Origin: Lederbergia citri
GTDB taxonomy: Bacteria > Bacillota > Bacilli > Bacillales > Bacillaceae_C
Direction of reading: 5' to 3'
Assembly: GCF_018343625.1 (NCBI RefSeq)
Contig: NZ_JAGYPG010000002.1
Location: 124,001 to 188,000 of the forward strand
Length of the DNA stretch: 64,000 nt
In this document: positions 25,452-35,299 of the stretch, one piece after another
Numbering within the stretch: the stretch's first letter is position 1
Layout of the letters: the number at the start of each line of letters is the position of its first letter
Notes under the pieces: model-generated
What the model saw: only the letters and a program-made list of their open reading frames with translations
Database searches by the model: none
Told to the model about the DNA's origin: nothing
Position numbers and translations under genes: made by a program

Positions 25452-26476
25452 CAACACTTGTTGAGAACAAACAAAGCCTCTCTAATAGTAAAGATTCAGA
25501 ATATTTGTTAGAGGTAAATAATTTAAAAAAACACTTTCCTATTAAAGCTGGCGTCCTCCAACGGACAGTTGGACATGTAAAAGCAGTAGATGGGATATCT
25601 CTTTATGTAAAAAAAGGAGAAACACTTGGCCTTGTTGGTGAGTCAGGCTGTGGAAAATCAACTGCAGGTCGAACACTTATCCGGTTGTACGAACCGACTG
25701 AAGGGAATATCATTTTTAACAACCAAGATATTTCCAAAATGTCAGAGAATGAATTACGCCGTTCCGTTCGCCAAAACATTCAAATGATTTTCCAAGACCC
25801 TTACGCTTCGATGAATCCAAGGAAAACATTGAAATCTATTTTAAGCGAACCAATGATTACGCATAAAATGTATAATCGTAAAGGTCGCGAAGAAAAGATA
25901 GCGGAATTGCTTGATCGTGTTGGTTTTAACCCATCATTTATTAACCGATATCCACATGAATTCTCTGGTGGTCAACGCCAAAGAATAGGTATTGCTCGCG
26001 CATTGACCTTAAATCCTGATCTAATTATTGCAGACGAGGCAGTATCCGCACTTGACGTTTCCATTCAAGCCCAAATCATTAACTTGATGGAAGATTTACA
26101 AGATGAATTTGGTCTTACTTATATATTCATTTCCCATGACTTAAGTGTCGTCCGTCATATTAGTGACCGTGTTGGCGTTATGTATCTAGGGAAAATGATG
26201 GAAATGGCTCCAAAAGCTGATTTATATGGAGAACCTTTGCATCCTTATACGCAAGCACTTCTTTCCGCTGTGCCAGTACCTCGAAAAAAAGGTGTTCCGA
26301 CACGCGAAAGAATTGTTTTAAAAGGAGAGCTACCTAGTCCAGCAAATCCGCCTTCTGGTTGTGTATTCCATACACGCTGCCCGATGGCTATGGACATTTG
26401 TAGAAAAGTAGCCCCTAATTTTCAAGAAGTAAAACCTGAACATTTCGTTGCTTGTCATTTATATCAAGATAAGTAA
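25448..26476 (+). CDS. appF: Oligopeptide ABC transporter ATPase AppF
   Basis: The second ATPase of the App importer, 342 residues. It has Walker [10 protein letters not shown] near residue 67, [16 protein letters not shown], Walker [21 protein letters not shown], and the C-terminal oligopeptide-transporter cysteine region GCVFHTRCP. In this family the usual Walker B proline-threonine is replaced by ALA-VAL, as in other AppF/OppF proteins. The ATG overlaps the appD stop and is preceded by AAGGAGGAGGCAAACGT, so the two ATPases are translationally coupled and made in equal amounts. Confidence 0.93.
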   Translation: MTTLVENKQSLSNSKDSEYLLEVNNLKKHFPIKAGVLQRTVGHVKAVDGISLYVKKGETLGLVGESGCGKSTAGRTLIRLYEPTEGNIIFNNQDISKMSENELRRSVRQNIQMIFQDPYASMNPRKTLKSILSEPMITHKMYNRKGREEKIAELLDRVGFNPSFINRYPHEFSGGQRQRIGIARALTLNPDLIIADEAVSALDVSIQAQIINLMEDLQDEFGLTYIFISHDLSVVRHISDRVGVMYLGKMMEMAPKADLYGEPLHPYTQALLSAVPVPRKKGVPTRERIVLKGELPSPANPPSGCVFHTRCPMAMDICRKVAPNFQEVKPEHFVACHLYQDK

Positions 26477-26569
26477 TGAAACTGACACTTGAAAGGGGGA
26501 GATGCATTTAAAACATTCTAGCTGTTGTATGCATGACTATGAAATTAATATTTTTACGGGGGGAAAACA

Positions 26570-28249
26570 ATGAAAAAACCTGCATGGCTTTTAATAAGCA
26601 TGATGCTTGTACTTTCCATGTTTTTGGCTGCTTGTGGTGGCAATAATGCTGCGCCAAGCGACGACAACAAGGGAAGTGAAAATGGTTCTAGCGGTGGAAA
26701 AACTGAAGAAAAAGCACCAGAAGACGATAAGCCAGTTGATGGCGGAGATTTAATTATCGGGTCAAGTGGTAAACCTACTTTATTTAACCCGCTTTATTCA
26801 AACGACAGCGTCAGCTCTGACGTAGAAACTCTTATCTTTGACAGCCTAATCGGCTCAGACTTAGAGTTCAATCCTACTACTGATGATGCTATGGCTGAAA
26901 GTGTAGAAGAATCTGAAGACGGCCTTACTTATACAGTTAAACTTCGTGACGGAATTAAATTCCATGACGGTGAACCTTTAACTGCAGATGACGTTGTATT
27001 CACTTACAATATTCCATTAAGCGACGACTATGATGGTCCTCGTAAATCTTATTTTGAATCTTTGGAAAGCGTTGAGAAAGTGGATGACTTAACTGTAAAA
27101 TTCAACCTTAAACAAGTTGATGTACAATTCCCATCTGTTGGATTAAGCTTCGGAATTCTTCCTGAGCATATCCTTAAAGATGTTCCAATTGCTGACCTAG
27201 GAACGAATGAATTTAATACAAAAAATCCTATTGGATCTGGTCCATTTAAATTCGTTGAAAATAAACCAGGTGAATATGTAAAAGTAGAAGCATTTGACGA
27301 CTTCTATCAAGGTCGCCCACATTTGGATACTATTACAATGAAAATAGTTCCAGATGCAAACGCAATGTTAACTCAACTTCAAAACGGAGACATTGATTTC
27401 TGGGCTGGAGTACCTCAATCCGATGTTGAAACAGTTGAAAGCTTTGCAGATTCCATTGGAATCAAACTTGAGCATGGTCTTGCACTTTCTTACACTTTCT
27501 TAGGTTATAACCTACGTAATGACCTATTCAAAGATAAAGAAGTTCGTCAAGCGATTACTCATGCAATCGACCGTGAGCAAATTGTTGATGAGATTATGGA
27601 CGGAAAAGGTGAAGTTGCTGACGTTCCAGAAAGTCCATTAAGCTGGGCTTACAATCCTGATGTACCTAAGTTTGAATACGATCCTGAAAAAGCTAAGAAA
27701 ATGCTTGCTGACGCAGGTTGGAAACCAGGTGCTGACGGCATCCTTGAAAAAGATGGAAAACGTTTCTCATTTGAAGTAAAAACAAACCAAGGTAACAAAG
27801 TTCGTGAAGATATCACAGTTCTTCTTCAAGCTCAATTAAAAGAAGTTGGTATCGAAGTTAAACCAATGATCGTAGAATTCAGCTCATTAATCGCTGATAT
27901 CGATCCAGGTGTATGGAATTTTGATGCAATCGTTCTAGGTTGGAGCCTTGCAACAGATCCAGACCCAAGTGGTATTTTCCATACGAAAGAAATTGCTGAA
28001 GGATTAAACTTTGCTGGTTACTCTAACCCAGAGCTAGATAAATTAATGGATGGACAATTACAACAAAGAGATAAAGAAAAACGTAAAGAAGAAATTGGAA
28101 AAATCCAAGCAGGTATTGCAGAGGATCAACCATATAGCTTCCTTTACTATCCAGAAGAGTATCGTGCTATGCCAGCTAACCTTCAAGGTTATGAGTTCCA
28201 TGCTAAAAACTTTATCTACCATCCACATAAATGGTGGTTAAAGAAATAA
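26570..28249 (+). CDS. appA: Oligopeptide-binding lipoprotein AppA
   Basis: The extracytoplasmic receptor (solute-binding protein family 5) that captures peptides for the App permease. It has 559 residues with a signal peptide ending in lipobox LAAC, then a low-complexity Ser/Gly/Glu/Lys spacer to about residue 60. Family motifs include DGLTYTVKLRDGIKFHDGEPL, IGSGPFKF and KEVRQAITHAIDREQI. The start follows GGGGGGAAAACA. A hairpin lies between it and appB, which should leave more binding-protein than permease message. Confidence 0.94.
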   Translation: MKKPAWLLISMMLVLSMFLAACGGNNAAPSDDNKGSENGSSGGKTEEKAPEDDKPVDGGDLIIGSSGKPTLFNPLYSNDSVSSDVETLIFDSLIGSDLEFNPTTDDAMAESVEESEDGLTYTVKLRDGIKFHDGEPLTADDVVFTYNIPLSDDYDGPRKSYFESLESVEKVDDLTVKFNLKQVDVQFPSVGLSFGILPEHILKDVPIADLGTNEFNTKNPIGSGPFKFVENKPGEYVKVEAFDDFYQGRPHLDTITMKIVPDANAMLTQLQNGDIDFWAGVPQSDVETVESFADSIGIKLEHGLALSYTFLGYNLRNDLFKDKEVRQAITHAIDREQIVDEIMDGKGEVADVPESPLSWAYNPDVPKFEYDPEKAKKMLADAGWKPGADGILEKDGKRFSFEVKTNQGNKVREDITVLLQAQLKEVGIEVKPMIVEFSSLIADIDPGVWNFDAIVLGWSLATDPDPSGIFHTKEIAEGLNFAGYSNPELDKLMDGQLQQRDKEKRKEEIGKIQAGIAEDQPYSFLYYPEEYRAMPANLQGYEFHAKNFIYHPHKWWLKK

Positions 28250-28260
28250 GAAGTTTTGAA

Positions 28261-28298
28261 AAAAAGGGGGAAAGGATTGTCCGCTTCCCCTTTTTTCT
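28261..28298 (+). terminator. Leaky terminator between appA and appB
   Basis: AAAAAGGGGGAA pairs with TTCCCCTTTTTT across a loop of about 12 bases, with the T-run inside and after the arm. It has the form of an intrinsic terminator inside an operon and probably sets the appA to appBC ratio. Confidence 0.8.
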
Positions 28299-28380
28299 GT
28301 GATTATAAAATCGAAAGCTAATATACGGGTCTATAGCTGTATATATTAGATAGATGATTCAATTGGAAGGAGAATAGGCA

Positions 28381-29331
28381 ATGATTACCTATATTATTCG
28401 TCGAACGCTGATGGCCATTCCGTTATTGCTCGGTATCTCGATCTTATCATTTGCCATTATTCAATTAGCACCAGGAGACCCTACAACATTAATGATGGAT
28501 CCAACTTTAAAACCTGCGGACCAAGCCAAATTCAGGGAAAAATACGGCTTAGACGATCCTATTCCAAAACAATACGTAGTATGGCTTGGAAAAATGGCGC
28601 AAGGCGATTTTGGCACTTCCATCATTGAACGCGGTGTTCCTGTCAGTGAAATGATTATGGCTCGTTTGCCAAATACTTTATTACTAATGGGTGTTTCCAC
28701 TATACTAGCAATCCTCATTGCCGTACCTTTGGGTATATTTTCTGCCATGCGGCCTTATACCATACGAGATTACACCGTCACGGTCGGTTCATTTCTTGGT
28801 GTAGCTACTCCAAACTTTTGGCTTGGATTAATGATGATTATCTTTTTTGGATTACAACTTAAATGGTTTCCAACTGGTGGAGTAGCAACACTTAATGCTC
28901 CATTTAGTATATGGGATCGAATTCACCATCTAATCATGCCGGCATTTGTATTGGCTGCTGCTGATATGGCTGCTTTAACACGTTATACACGTTCTAGTAT
29001 GCTTGATGTACTGCAACAAGATTATATCAGAACTGCAAAATCTAAAGGTTTTAAAGAAAATAAGGTCGTTTTAAAACACGGTCTTCGAAATGGGTTAATC
29101 CCAATCATTACGATTTTCGGCCTAATGATTCCATCTTTTATAAGTGGAGCGGCTATTACTGAGAACGTATTTAGCTGGCCGGGACTTGGTCGTTTATTCA
29201 TTGAATCGGCATTTACTCGTGATTATCCAGTCATTATGGCGCTTACCGTCATTTCTGCAGTTTTTGTTGTAATCGGAAATTTAGTAGCGGATATTTTATA
29301 TGCAATATTTGATCCGCGTATTGAATATTAG
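28381..29331 (+). CDS. appB: Oligopeptide ABC transporter permease AppB
   Basis: One of the two membrane subunits of the App importer, 316 residues with six predicted helices. The N-terminus is the family's [21 protein letters not shown]. The coupling loop motif is [29 protein letters not shown]. The start lies behind TTGGAAGGAGAATAGGCA. It is followed 13 bp later by appC, which has its own strong ribosome binding site. Confidence 0.94.
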   Translation: MITYIIRRTLMAIPLLLGISILSFAIIQLAPGDPTTLMMDPTLKPADQAKFREKYGLDDPIPKQYVVWLGKMAQGDFGTSIIERGVPVSEMIMARLPNTLLLMGVSTILAILIAVPLGIFSAMRPYTIRDYTVTVGSFLGVATPNFWLGLMMIIFFGLQLKWFPTGGVATLNAPFSIWDRIHHLIMPAFVLAAADMAALTRYTRSSMLDVLQQDYIRTAKSKGFKENKVVLKHGLRNGLIPIITIFGLMIPSFISGAAITENVFSWPGLGRLFIESAFTRDYPVIMALTVISAVFVVIGNLVADILYAIFDPRIEY

Positions 29332-29344
29332 GGAGGGATTTAAT

Positions 29345-30244
29345 ATGTCAACAAATTCTGCTACAGATCAACTCGAATTAAATCCCCAACAACAAAAACC
29401 GGAAACATTAACAAGAATATTTTTCCGTAAATTTTTCAAAAATAAGTTAGCGGTCATTGGTGCGATTATTCTAATTATTATTATTCTGCTATCCGTACTT
29501 GCACCATTAATTGCTCCTTATGACCATGAAGCTGTTAATATGAAAGCAAAGTTAAAACCGCCAAGTGATGAATATTGGCTTGGTACCGACCGCTTTGGAC
29601 GTGATATTTTCTCTCGTTTACTTTTCGGTGGAAGAATCTCCTTGCTAGTTGCCTTTGGATCTGTTGCTGGTGCCCTTATCATAGGGACATCAATTGGTGC
29701 CCTTGCTGGCTATTACGGTGGTCTTATTGATGCGATTCTAATGAGATTTGTAGATATCGTTATCTCTATTCCAAGTTTATTTTTGCTTATTACAATCGTA
29801 ACGATTTTTCAACCAGGTTGGGATAAGTTGATTATCATCTTTGCCTTAACATCGTGGACAAGTACAGCCAGATTGGTTCGTGGGGAATTCCTTTCGTTAA
29901 GGTCTAGAGAATTCGTGCTTGCCTCTAGAACGATAGGAACACGGGCATCCAAAATAATCTTTAGTCACATTCTACCGAATGCAATGGGACCAATTATTGT
30001 AGCAGCTACATTATTGGTCGGTGGAGTTATTCTTTCTGAAGCAGCTTTGAGCTACCTTGGATTAGGAGTTCAACCCCCAACTCCAAGCTGGGGCAACATG
30101 CTTCAAGATGCACAGAACTATACCGTACTTTTAAAAGCTCCATGGTACCCTGCATTTCCAGGTTTACTCATCTTACTAACTGTTTTATGCTTTAACTTTG
30201 TTGGAGATGGATTACGTGATGCGTTAGACCCTAAAGGGGACTGA
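29345..30244 (+). CDS. appC: Oligopeptide ABC transporter permease AppC
   Basis: The second membrane subunit of the App importer, 299 residues. Family features are a cytoplasmic N-terminus leading to [23 protein letters not shown], then [19 protein letters not shown], and the coupling motif [26 protein letters not shown]. The frame is open for 15 codons upstream, overlapping appB. The ATG at 29345 is the start, because GGGAGGG lies seven bases before it. It is the last gene of the operon, with a strong terminator downstream. Confidence 0.94.
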   Translation: MSTNSATDQLELNPQQQKPETLTRIFFRKFFKNKLAVIGAIILIIIILLSVLAPLIAPYDHEAVNMKAKLKPPSDEYWLGTDRFGRDIFSRLLFGGRISLLVAFGSVAGALIIGTSIGALAGYYGGLIDAILMRFVDIVISIPSLFLLITIVTIFQPGWDKLIIIFALTSWTSTARLVRGEFLSLRSREFVLASRTIGTRASKIIFSHILPNAMGPIIVAATLLVGGVILSEAALSYLGLGVQPPTPSWGNMLQDAQNYTVLLKAPWYPAFPGLLILLTVLCFNFVGDGLRDALDPKGD

Positions 30245-30247
30245 TAT

Positions 30248-30283
30248 TAACAAAAGCCAGGATTTTTATCCTGGCTTTTGTTA
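30248..30283. terminator. Bidirectional terminator after app operon
   Basis: TAACAAAAGCCAGGA (30248-30262) pairs perfectly with its complement at 30269-30283 across a six-base loop. It serves appC and the converging membrane-protein gene. Confidence 0.9.
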
Positions 30284-30284
30284 T

Positions 30285-30857
30285 TTATGATATATTTATC
30301 GACGTCTTGCTCTTAAAATCTTTTGTCTCCATTATTAATACTAATACCATTAATAGGTATAATCCCATCAGTATAAACGGTAATGATAGAAATGCTTGAT
30401 CAATTAGTACATAACCAAAAATAAAGGAAACTAGTGCCATGGAAATCGTAAAAAGCAAATACGCTCTGCTTTTGTATATCCATAAATATGGCAGGAAATG
30501 CGATGCTCCTAATACTCCTATCGCCATTGGAAGCCATTCATAGTGTTCCATATACACGACAACCCAGATTGGCAAATAAAATGCCTGAATTCCTCCAATG
30601 ATTCCACCTAGTACGCCTAATGGATTTTTTGATAGAATGTTAATCTTTTGTATATTTCCAAACAATATCGCCAATGGAAAAATACTGCATGTTCCAATTA
30701 AGTAAATCATGGCCAGTTGTTGGCCTTCTAGCCAAAAGCCTATAATCCCCATAGCTAACCAATAAAGAGCTCCAGCAAGAAAAAATGGATGCCCCTTTTG
30801 CGCTTCGCTTATTAAATCATTCTTCAATTCTTCTAAAGTCATATTTTTGTAGTCCAT
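30285..30857 (-). CDS. Multi-pass membrane protein, probably DUF7010 family
   Basis: A 190-residue protein with five or six hydrophobic segments. After a charged helical N-terminus (MTLEELKNDLISEAQKGHP) come PFFLAGALYWL, PLAILFG, NPLGVLGGIIGG and SHFLPYLWIYKSRAYLLF. The NPLG and WLYKSRAY-like motifs resemble the DUF7010 family as I remember it; no function is known. The ATG at 30857 is five bases after GGTGGGGG; an in-frame ATG 15 bp upstream overlaps that site. It is monocistronic. Confidence 0.7.
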   Translation of the reverse strand: MDYKNMTLEELKNDLISEAQKGHPFFLAGALYWLAMGIIGFWLEGQQLAMIYLIGTCSIFPLAILFGNIQKINILSKNPLGVLGGIIGGIQAFYLPIWVVVYMEHYEWLPMAIGVLGASHFLPYLWIYKSRAYLLFTISMALVSFIFGYVLIDQAFLSLPFILMGLYLLMVLVLIMETKDFKSKTSINIS

Positions 30858-30924
30858 ATGTACCCCCACCAACCTTTTTTATTTATTATACTAAATACTA
30901 GGATGAATTATTAGAATTTTTACA

Positions 30925-30958
30925 TAAAACAACCCATTGAAATAATTCAATGGGTTGT
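30925..30958 (-). terminator. Terminator of the ABC exporter operon
   Basis: On the minus strand ACAACCCATTGAA pairs with TTCAATGGGTTGT across a four-base loop, followed by TTTATG. It begins 14 bp after the stop of the downstream exporter gene. Confidence 0.85.
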
Positions 30959-30971
30959 ATCTATTTTACTT

Positions 30972-32816
30972 CTAACCTGCACTCGTCTCTGAAAATTGAC
31001 TCCTATATAGATCTGCATAAAATCCATTCTGGCTAAGTAACTCTTCATGAGAACCCTTCTCTATAATATCTCCTTCATTCATTACTAAAATAATATCGGC
31101 ATCGCGAATAGTAGAAAGTCTGTGAGCAATAACAAAGCTCGTTCGTCCAACCATAAGTTCGTTCATCGCAAGTTGAATATTCATTTCTGTTCTCGTATCG
31201 ACACTACTTGTCGCTTCATCTAAAATAAGAATTTTAGGATTCGCTAAAATGGCTCTTGCAATCGTTAATAATTGACGCTGCCCTTGAGATATATTAGAAG
31301 CATCCTCTGTTAGAACCGTTTTATACCCATCAGGCAATGTTCGAATAAAGTCGTCTGCATATGCGCTTTTTGCCGCTTTGATAATCTCTTCATCCGTTGC
31401 TTGATCACGACCATACGCAATATTATCGCGAATCGTTCCATTGTAAAGCCATGTATCCTGTAACACCATGGCAAACATTGACCTTACTTGCTCTCGTGTC
31501 AATTCTCGAATACTAATATGATCAATCATTATATTACCGTTATCAATCTCGTAAAATTTCATAAGCAAATTGATAATTGTCGTTTTTCCGGCTCCAGTAG
31601 GTCCGACAATAGCGATCGTTTGCCCAGATTTTACTTCTAAAGACAAATCCTTAATAACTGGCTTTTCTGGGTCATACCCAAATCGAACATGATCAAAGGA
31701 TATTTTTCCTTCGAGTTGATCCAAGTTAACTGCTGCAGGTTCTTCTACCCTCTCTTCTTCCTCATCCAATAATGCAAACACCCTCTCCGCTGAAGCAAGA
31801 GCTGTTTGAATCATATTGGCAATTCCGGCAGCCTGTGCCATCGGCTGTGATAATTGTTGTGTATACTGAATAAATGCTTGGACATCCCCTAAAAAGATAC
31901 TTCGATTTAATACTAGAATTCCCCCAGCAATACTGACAAAAACATACCCGATATTTCCAACAAACGTCATTAGCGGCATCATTATTCCACTAATAAACTG
32001 AGCTTTCCATCCTGACTCATATAATCTTTCATTCATTTCGTCAAATTTTTCAATCGATGCTTTCTCCTTGCCAAAAGCCTTTACAACTTGATGACCCGAA
32101 AACATTTCTTCTATATGGCCATTGACATTACCTAGTTCCTTTTGCTGGTTTACAAAATGCTTTTGAGAGAACGAAGCTATAAAGCGAATAGCAAACGCAC
32201 TTAAAGGCAAGGTCACAAGCGCCACCAACGTTAATAAAGGACTAATCACAAGCATCATGATTATCGTTCCAATGATCATGATTGCCGATGTAATTAATTG
32301 TGATAATGCTTGTTGAATGGAGTTATTAATATTATCGATATCATTAATAACTCTGCTGAGTACGTCCCCGTGTGGATGCTGATCATAATAACGCAAAGGT
32401 AGTTTCGTCAACTTCTCATTCACAGCTTGACGAAGTTCAGCAGTTGTCTTTTGTGATACGCCCGCCATAATGTATTGCTGCAAATAGGCAAATAGAGCAG
32501 ATAATGCGTATAGCCCAATTAATATTAATAGTAACTTGCTTAAAAATGGAAAATCGATTCCAATTCCTTTTGTAATACTCGAAAATATAGACGTTGTTGC
32601 ATTTCCGAGTAATTTTGGGCTTATTACATTAAATAATGTAGAAAATATAGCTGCAATCGCCACTAAAATTAACTGATATTTTCTTGGCTTCAAGTATCCT
32701 ACTAACCGCTTTAACGTCTTTTTAAATTCCTTTGGTTTTTCACCTGGCATCATATACGGTGGACCGCCACCATGTCTTCTAGGAGGTGCCATTCTTCTTT
32801 GATTATCGTTACTCAT
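30972..32816 (-). CDS. Heterodimeric ABC exporter, subunit with catalytic Walker B
   Basis: A half-transporter of 614 residues: a Gly/Pro/Arg-rich cytosolic tail, a six-helix exporter domain (residues about 50-340) and a C-terminal ATPase. The ATPase has Walker A GPTGAGKTT and Walker B ILILDEATSSVD with an intact catalytic glutamate. Its signature is ISQGQRQLL instead of LSGGQ. It starts four bases before the end of its partner gene, behind GGAGGAGGGCGC. Similar pairs (TM287/288, YfiBC, BmrCD) export drugs, peptides or lipids; the substrate here is unknown. Confidence 0.9.
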   Translation of the reverse strand: MSNDNQRRMAPPRRHGGGPPYMMPGEKPKEFKKTLKRLVGYLKPRKYQLILVAIAAIFSTLFNVISPKLLGNATTSIFSSITKGIGIDFPFLSKLLLILIGLYALSALFAYLQQYIMAGVSQKTTAELRQAVNEKLTKLPLRYYDQHPHGDVLSRVINDIDNINNSIQQALSQLITSAIMIIGTIIMMLVISPLLTLVALVTLPLSAFAIRFIASFSQKHFVNQQKELGNVNGHIEEMFSGHQVVKAFGKEKASIEKFDEMNERLYESGWKAQFISGIMMPLMTFVGNIGYVFVSIAGGILVLNRSIFLGDVQAFIQYTQQLSQPMAQAAGIANMIQTALASAERVFALLDEEEERVEEPAAVNLDQLEGKISFDHVRFGYDPEKPVIKDLSLEVKSGQTIAIVGPTGAGKTTIINLLMKFYEIDNGNIMIDHISIRELTREQVRSMFAMVLQDTWLYNGTIRDNIAYGRDQATDEEIIKAAKSAYADDFIRTLPDGYKTVLTEDASNISQGQRQLLTIARAILANPKILILDEATSSVDTRTEMNIQLAMNELMVGRTSFVIAHRLSTIRDADIILVMNEGDIIEKGSHEELLSQNGFYADLYRSQFSETSAG

Positions 32817-34531
32817 GCGCCCTCCTCCTCTGTACGTTGGGATGAAACAATTTCTTGATAAATTTTATTATCTGCAAGTAATTCACGATGTGTCCCAATT
32901 CCTGCTATCTTACCTTCATTTAGGACAATAATTTGATCCGCATTGATTGCTGTGCTGACACGCTGAGCAACTAAAATGATTGTCGCATGCTCTGTAATCT
33001 GCTTTAATGCCGCTCTTAATTTTGCATCGGTCTTATAATCCAAAGCAGAAAAGCTGTCATCAAAGAGATAAATTTCCGGCTTCCGAATAAGTGCTCGTGC
33101 TATTGAAAGACGTTGTTTTTGCCCACCTGACAAATTAGCTCCAGCTTGTTCTATTTTTGCATGTATCCCCTCTTCTTTTTCCATAACAAAATCGATTGCC
33201 TGCGCAGTTTCAAGAGCATCCATAATCTCTTCATCATTCGCATCTTCTTTTCCATATTGAAGATTATCCGTAATTGTCCCACTAAATAAAGAAGCTTGTT
33301 GTGGTACATAACCAATTTTGTTTCTGAGGGCTTGCTGCGTCATTTCATTTACATTTACCCCATCAATAAATACAGCTCCGTCTTCGACATCATAAAAACG
33401 GGAAATCAATTTAATGAGAGTTGATTTTCCAGATCCAGTACTACCTATAATGGCCGTTGTTTCCCCTGGCTGTGCCTTAAACGTAATATTTTCAAGTACT
33501 GGTTTTTCAGCACCTTCATAGCGAAATGAAACATTTTTGAATTCAACATACCCTCTCATATTCGCTATTTCCCTTGGATTTTCCGGATCAACTATTTCCG
33601 CTTCCATGTTTAATACTTCATTAATCCTTTTTACTGATGCTTGGGCGCGAGGGATCATAATAAATCCCATCGATAGCATGATTAAAGAAAATAATATCAT
33701 CATCGCATATTGTAGAAAAGCCATTAAATTTCCAACTTGCAATAAACCATTATCAATACGGATAGCGCCAAACCAAACGATGGCAATGCTCGTAAAATTC
33801 ATGACAATCATCATGACTGGAAAGATAAGTGCCATTAGCTTGTTGACTTTAATCCCTGTATCACGGAAATCCTCATTCGCAGTATTAAAACGATTTTTTT
33901 CGAAATTTACTTTGTTAAAAGCGCGAACGACACGTATTCCAGTAAGATTCTCCCTAACGATAAGATTTAGACGATCCGTCTTTTTTTGTAAAGACACAAA
34001 CAATGGGATAGCTTTTCTTGAAATAACAAAAATAAGCAATGCCAGAATCGGCAAGGCAGCCAAAAAGATGAGTGATAGGCCTGGATCCCTTGTGACTGCA
34101 AGAATAATACCACCAACCAGCATTAAAGGTGCACGGGTCATCATACGCAAAACCATATTCAAAACATCCTGCACTTGCTTAATATCATTTGTCGTTCTTG
34201 TAATTAAAGATGCTGTTCCGATTTTTTCAAATGCTTGTAAAGAAAAGCTTTCAACATGTACAAATAAGCTCCTTCTTACATCTTTCCCAAACCCAAGTGC
34301 CACTCGAGAGGCAAAAAAGGACACTCCCACAGTCAGAAAAACAGCAGCTAACGCACTAAGGATCATATAAACTCCAGTCTTTATTATGTATGGGATGTCA
34401 CCGTTTACAATTCCAATGTCAACAACATTCGCCATCAAGGTTGGTAATAATAACTCTAGTAAAATTCCAGCCAGTGTTAATAAAATGACAGCACCTATTT
34501 GCCATCTATAGGGCTTTAATGTCTTTAGCAT
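32813..34531 (-). CDS. Heterodimeric ABC exporter, subunit with degenerate Walker B
   Basis: The partner half-transporter, 572 residues: a six-helix domain starting LKTLKPYRWQIGAVILL and a C-terminal ATPase. It has Walker A GSTGSGKST, a canonical LSGGQKQRLS signature, and Walker B IYLFDDSFSALD, where the catalytic glutamate is replaced by aspartate. With the altered signature of the other subunit this makes one normal and one degenerate ATP site, the hallmark of heterodimeric exporters. The ATG at 34531 lies eight bases after AAGGAAGTGG; a GTG four codons upstream is too close to that site. No regulator gene adjoins it. Confidence 0.9.
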   Translation of the reverse strand: MLKTLKPYRWQIGAVILLTLAGILLELLLPTLMANVVDIGIVNGDIPYIIKTGVYMILSALAAVFLTVGVSFFASRVALGFGKDVRRSLFVHVESFSLQAFEKIGTASLITRTTNDIKQVQDVLNMVLRMMTRAPLMLVGGIILAVTRDPGLSLIFLAALPILALLIFVISRKAIPLFVSLQKKTDRLNLIVRENLTGIRVVRAFNKVNFEKNRFNTANEDFRDTGIKVNKLMALIFPVMMIVMNFTSIAIVWFGAIRIDNGLLQVGNLMAFLQYAMMILFSLIMLSMGFIMIPRAQASVKRINEVLNMEAEIVDPENPREIANMRGYVEFKNVSFRYEGAEKPVLENITFKAQPGETTAIIGSTGSGKSTLIKLISRFYDVEDGAVFIDGVNVNEMTQQALRNKIGYVPQQASLFSGTITDNLQYGKEDANDEEIMDALETAQAIDFVMEKEEGIHAKIEQAGANLSGGQKQRLSIARALIRKPEIYLFDDSFSALDYKTDAKLRAALKQITEHATIILVAQRVSTAINADQIIVLNEGKIAGIGTHRELLADNKIYQEIVSSQRTEEEGA

Positions 34532-34611
34532 GTTAACAACCACTTCCTTAAAAATCTAGGTTAATTCTATCCTATTGTTTGTACACCTATGAGTCAATCA
34601 AAAGAAAAATA

Positions 34612-34645
34612 AAAAATGGATTCTCTCTCAAGAGAATCCATTTTT
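34612..34645 (-). terminator. Terminator of the CarD-family gene
   Basis: AAAATGGATTCTC and GAGAATCCATTTT pair across a short loop, with poly-A and poly-T flanks. It could work in either direction but lies just after the CarD-family stop. Confidence 0.85.
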
Positions 34646-34649
34646 CATT

Positions 34650-35117
34650 CTAAATGACTAACAAATCTGCAGCCTGTGTCTCGCTTATGTCTTTGATCAT
34701 GCTTATTTCACTAATTAATATTTTGGAAGCATCATTTAGCATTTGTTTTTCACTCGTATTGAGCACTTTATCTTTTTGGAGATATAATAAATCCCGAACA
34801 ACCTCAGCACTATTGGTCATATCTCCTGTCTTTAATTTCTCCATATTTTGTTTGTATCTTTCCTTCCAAGGAAGACTACAAGTCGGTTCTTCATTATGGA
34901 AATCAAAAAGAATGTTTTTCATCGTCTTATTATCAACCACTAATCTTAATCCTGCCATTCCGATTGATTGCATCGGAATCATAACATTCATATTACTGAT
35001 AGGAATAGATATTACATAATACTGACGTCGTTCCCCAAGTATTTCTTTTTCTTCAATGGCTTTGATGACACCTGCTCCATGCATAGGATAAAAAACTTTA
35101 TCACCAATTTGAAACAA
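34650..35117 (-). CDS. CarD-family transcriptional regulator
   Basis: A 155-residue protein with an N-terminal CarD/TRCF RNA-polymerase-interacting domain, GDKVFYPMHGAGVIKAIEE followed by YYVISIPISNMNVMIPM, and a helical C-terminal half (WKERYKQNMEKLKTGD, LLYLQKDKVLNTSEKQML). CarD proteins bind the RNA polymerase beta subunit and promoter DNA and affect open-complex stability; Bacillus members (for example YdeB) are less studied. The start follows TTAGGAGTGATGA. It is a single-gene unit between the exporter and the sugar operon. The leader is very AT-rich, with no assigned promoter. Confidence 0.85.
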   Translation of the reverse strand: MFQIGDKVFYPMHGAGVIKAIEEKEILGERRQYYVISIPISNMNVMIPMQSIGMAGLRLVVDNKTMKNILFDFHNEEPTCSLPWKERYKQNMEKLKTGDMTNSAEVVRDLLYLQKDKVLNTSEKQMLNDASKILISEISMIKDISETQAADLLVI

Positions 35118-35255
35118 TTCATCACTCCTAAATTTTCTATATATTTAGGATATCACTTAACCTTAAATTAGTCAAATATAAAAATATATCACACTTAACA
35201 ATGCACAGTCAATATATTTTTGATAAAATTTTAAGATTTTTTTTAAAAAAATCAT

Positions 35256-35290
35256 AAAAAAAGAACCTCGGTATAGTACCAAGGTTCTTT
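35256..35290 (-). terminator. Terminator of the first sugar ABC operon
   Basis: On the minus strand AAAGAACCTTGGTA pairs with TACCGAGGTTCTTT across a three-base loop, followed by TTTTT. It begins ten bases past the permease stop. Confidence 0.88.
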
Positions 35291-35299
35291 AGGAAAAAA

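Noticed and set aside
33537-34370. 277-aa plus-strand frame
   Set aside because: It is the antisense shadow of the ABC exporter gene; its composition is typical of a reverse-frame artefact.
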